Source: Sphingomonas koreensis (lineage in GTDB: Bacteria > Pseudomonadota > Alphaproteobacteria > Sphingomonadales > Sphingomonadaceae). Taken from it: 64,000 nt of DNA. Numbering within the stretch: position 1 is the first letter of the stretch; the number at the start of each line of letters is the position of its first letter. This document shows, piece after piece, positions 62,779-64,000 of the stretch. The notes under the pieces are model-generated. The model ran no database searches, was not told where the DNA came from, and saw only the letters and a program-made list of their open reading frames with translations. Made by a program: the position numbers and the translations under genes. Where the stretch lies: assembly GCF_002797435.1 (NCBI RefSeq), contig NZ_PGEN01000001.1, positions 2,602,501 through 2,666,500 on the forward strand, read 5' to 3'.

Positions 62779-63239
62779 GCTTCGATCCTTCGACGGAGCA
62801 GCCACGCGCGGTGCCGCGCGGGTGCGTAGGGGCGCGGCTCGAGACCGGCACCGAGTTGATTGTGGACGTGTCGCCAATGCTCGGGGGCGACGTCGGCGGG
62901 ATCGACGTCGAGGCGCTCGACGCCGTCGATCGCTTCGAGCACGCGCTGGACCTTCGGCCAGCCGCTGATCCGCAGCAGGCTCTCCGCGCCCGGGACCACG
63001 AACGGCACGGTCGAGAACGGCGAACCGGCCGCCACGGCGCGCAGGATGTCGATGCGCGATTCCGCCGTGCCGTAGTCGCCGGCGCGCCAGCGGACGAACG
63101 CGAAGGTCGCGCCGGGCGGGAACGAAAGGACGCGCGCGCGGCGGTCGACTATGCGCTCAGACACATACCGGCCGAACCGGATCCAGCGTTCGATCTGACC
63201 ATCGAGATGCAGCAGCTCGACATGGGTGAGCGCGGTCAC
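62775..63239 (-). CDS. DUF2840 family protein
   Basis: The 154-residue protein starts at a GTG at 63239. It contains THVELLHLDGQIERWIRFGR near the start, RVLSFPPGATFAFVRWRAGDYGT and DVAPEHWRHVHNQLGAGL, the family pattern. DUF2840 genes sit upstream of traF in alphaproteobacterial conjugative elements; the role is unknown. An open frame that overlaps its start (ending at 63236) looks non-coding. Confidence 0.88.
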   Translation of the reverse strand: MTALTHVELLHLDGQIERWIRFGRYVSERIVDRRARVLSFPPGATFAFVRWRAGDYGTAESRIDILRAVAAGSPFSTVPFVVPGAESLLRISGWPKVQRVLEAIDGVERLDVDPADVAPEHWRHVHNQLGAGLEPRPYAPARHRAWLLRRRIEA

Positions 63240-63306
63240 GGCACCGCTCGCTTCACGGTCGGCGCGGCGATGGCGACGCGCGCGGTAGTTGAAGCGCCCG
63301 TTAGAA

Positions 63307-63323
63307 AGACTCCGAAGGAGTCT
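63307..63323 (-). terminator. Terminator-like hairpin after repA
   Basis: AGACTCC and GGAGTCT form a perfect 7-bp stem with a three-base loop. On the minus strand it is followed by TTTCT, so it could end the repA transcript before the transfer genes. The T-run is short. Confidence 0.5.
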
Positions 63324-63381
63324 AGGTTACAGACGTTACGGCGGGCGCAAGCTGTTGCTAAAGAATGCGAAAATGGCGTTT

Positions 63382-63448
63382 CCGGTCCCTGATAGCACGA
63401 GCGTCCGGTCCCCGATGGCACGACACCCGCGGTCCCCGATAGCACGAC
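63382..63448. repeat. Three iteron-like direct repeats beside repA
   Basis: Copies at 63382-63401, 63405-63424 and 63429-63448 share a CGGTCCCYGATRGCACGA core, with starts 23 and 24 bases apart. They begin six bases beyond the repA stop. Regular 20-base repeats next to a Rep gene suggest the binding sites of the initiator and thus a replication origin. Confidence 0.75.
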
Positions 63449-63453
63449 GGGAT

Positions 63454-64000
63454 TCACAGCTTTTCCCCAGGCTGGGGGGCGCGCAGGCGGCGCGGCATGG
63501 CGAGGTCGAGCGGGTGGACCGTGGTGACGAAGGCGAGCCGCTCGCGGCCGCCAGCATGCTCCAGCGCGAGCCGGTAACCGGGCAGCGATTGCGCGCGCAC
63601 GATGGCGCGCACGTCGTAGGCGAAGTGCTTGAGCGGTGACAGCGAGCCCGACTTGGCGTGCAGATATGAGACGTCGAAGCTCCAACCGCCCGACTGACGA
63701 CCACCGTGTTTGCGCACGAGCCGGTACAGCCAGCGCTCCAGTCCACCGGTCAGATCGAAGTACGCGTCATCGATCGTGAGCACGAGCGCGTCGTCGCAAA
63801 CGGCGGAGTAGAACCAGTCGGGCACGATCAATTCGAGTCCGAGCGGTCGACCGGCTGCGTCGACGCGCTCCTTCCACTCGTTGACCCAAGAGAAGCGGTG
63901 TCGCCGTCGTTCAGACGGCTGCCGAATGGTCGTCGCGACGGTTGTCGACTGCAGCCGGTCGAGCGCGGCCTTCAGCCGTTCATAGTCGCGAGCGCTGGTG
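63454..64000 (-). CDS. repA: Replication initiator protein RepA, C-terminal part (runs off right edge)
   Basis: The visible 181 residues read DYERLKAALDRLQSTTVATT, FSWVNEWKERVDAAGRPLG, then VPDWFYSAVCDDALVLTID and YLHAKSGSLSPLKHFAYDVR, which match the RepA plasmid initiators found on sphingomonad plasmids. The start lies to the right of the window. The frame continues through the edge, so a TTG at 63831 is not the start. Iterons lie directly downstream. Confidence 0.85.
   Translation of the reverse strand, partial: TSARDYERLKAALDRLQSTTVATTIRQPSERRRHRFSWVNEWKERVDAAGRPLGLELIVPDWFYSAVCDDALVLTIDDAYFDLTGGLERWLYRLVRKHGGRQSGGWSFDVSYLHAKSGSLSPLKHFAYDVRAIVRAQSLPGYRLALEHAGGRERLAFVTTVHPLDLAMPRRLRAPQPGEKL

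Noticed and set aside
63236..63685. An open frame ending just inside the DUF2840 start, possibly a ParA remnant
   Set aside because: Most of it lies antiphase within repA and over the iterons, and the visible residues show no Walker or ParA motifs.

Overview
The window is high-GC DNA from an alphaproteobacterium, most likely a sphingomonad (Sphingomonas or a close relative). Supporting signs are the gene families and their order (tilS/cpoB, a RodZ-like gene, ptsP, lysC/ubiG; argB-yggT-DUF167-folD; lptC-lptA-lptB-rpoN), a DUF1176 protein, a Gly-rich double cold-shock protein, and short CCCCGGC/GCCGGGG palindromes. The genus is inferred from content; no 16S gene is present.

Bases 1 to about 33,080 look like ordinary chromosome: tRNA modification (tilS, cut by the left edge), envelope (cpoB, rodZ-like, lptCAB, a ZnuD-like receptor), nitrogen PTS and sigma-54 (ptsP, rpoN), amino-acid and folate synthesis (lysC, argB, dapB, folD), ubiquinone (ubiG), DNA repair (ung, nth), RNA handling (rnd, csp), transport (nucleoside, queuosine precursor, TerC) and several secreted or lipoprotein enzymes. 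A nitronate monooxygenase gene is split by a 1-base frameshift in a C5/G5 tract. Non-coding structure here includes three large inverted-repeat elements, a perfect Zur-type palindrome before the TonB receptor, and a degenerate 11-bp tandem array of about 15 units at 11214-11377. The block ends with nth and two tRNA-Arg(CCG) genes.

A truncated tRNA-Leu(CAA)-like sequence (33251-33321) lies just beyond the tRNA-Arg genes. From there to the right edge the content is a conjugative element. Its cargo is an 11-gene minus-strand unit with mostly overlapping stop/start codons: TetR - DoxX - HlyD - double ABC ATPase - two ABC-2 permeases - NodT-type outer membrane factor - Pta - AckA - intracellular PHB depolymerase - patatin lipoprotein. 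The exporter half has the gene order of the E. coli cecR-ybhGFSR operon. A second, divergent TetR gene shares a promoter region that contains two operator-like palindromes.

A LysR gene follows, then a complete transfer module on the minus strand: relaxase, TraG coupling protein, a ribbon-helix-helix protein, trbBCDEJ, trbK-alt, trbLFGI and DUF2274. A transglycosylase, the TraF peptidase and DUF2840 lie upstream of the relaxase. A TATCCTG/CCC nic-like site at 61322-61331 marks a probable oriT. Three 20-bp iterons sit directly after a repA gene that runs off the right edge. The element is therefore either an ICE with a plasmid-type replicon or an integrated plasmid. No integrase or partition gene is visible inside the window. 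The most unusual unit is the efflux / acyl-phosphate / PHB-mobilisation operon carried as cargo.
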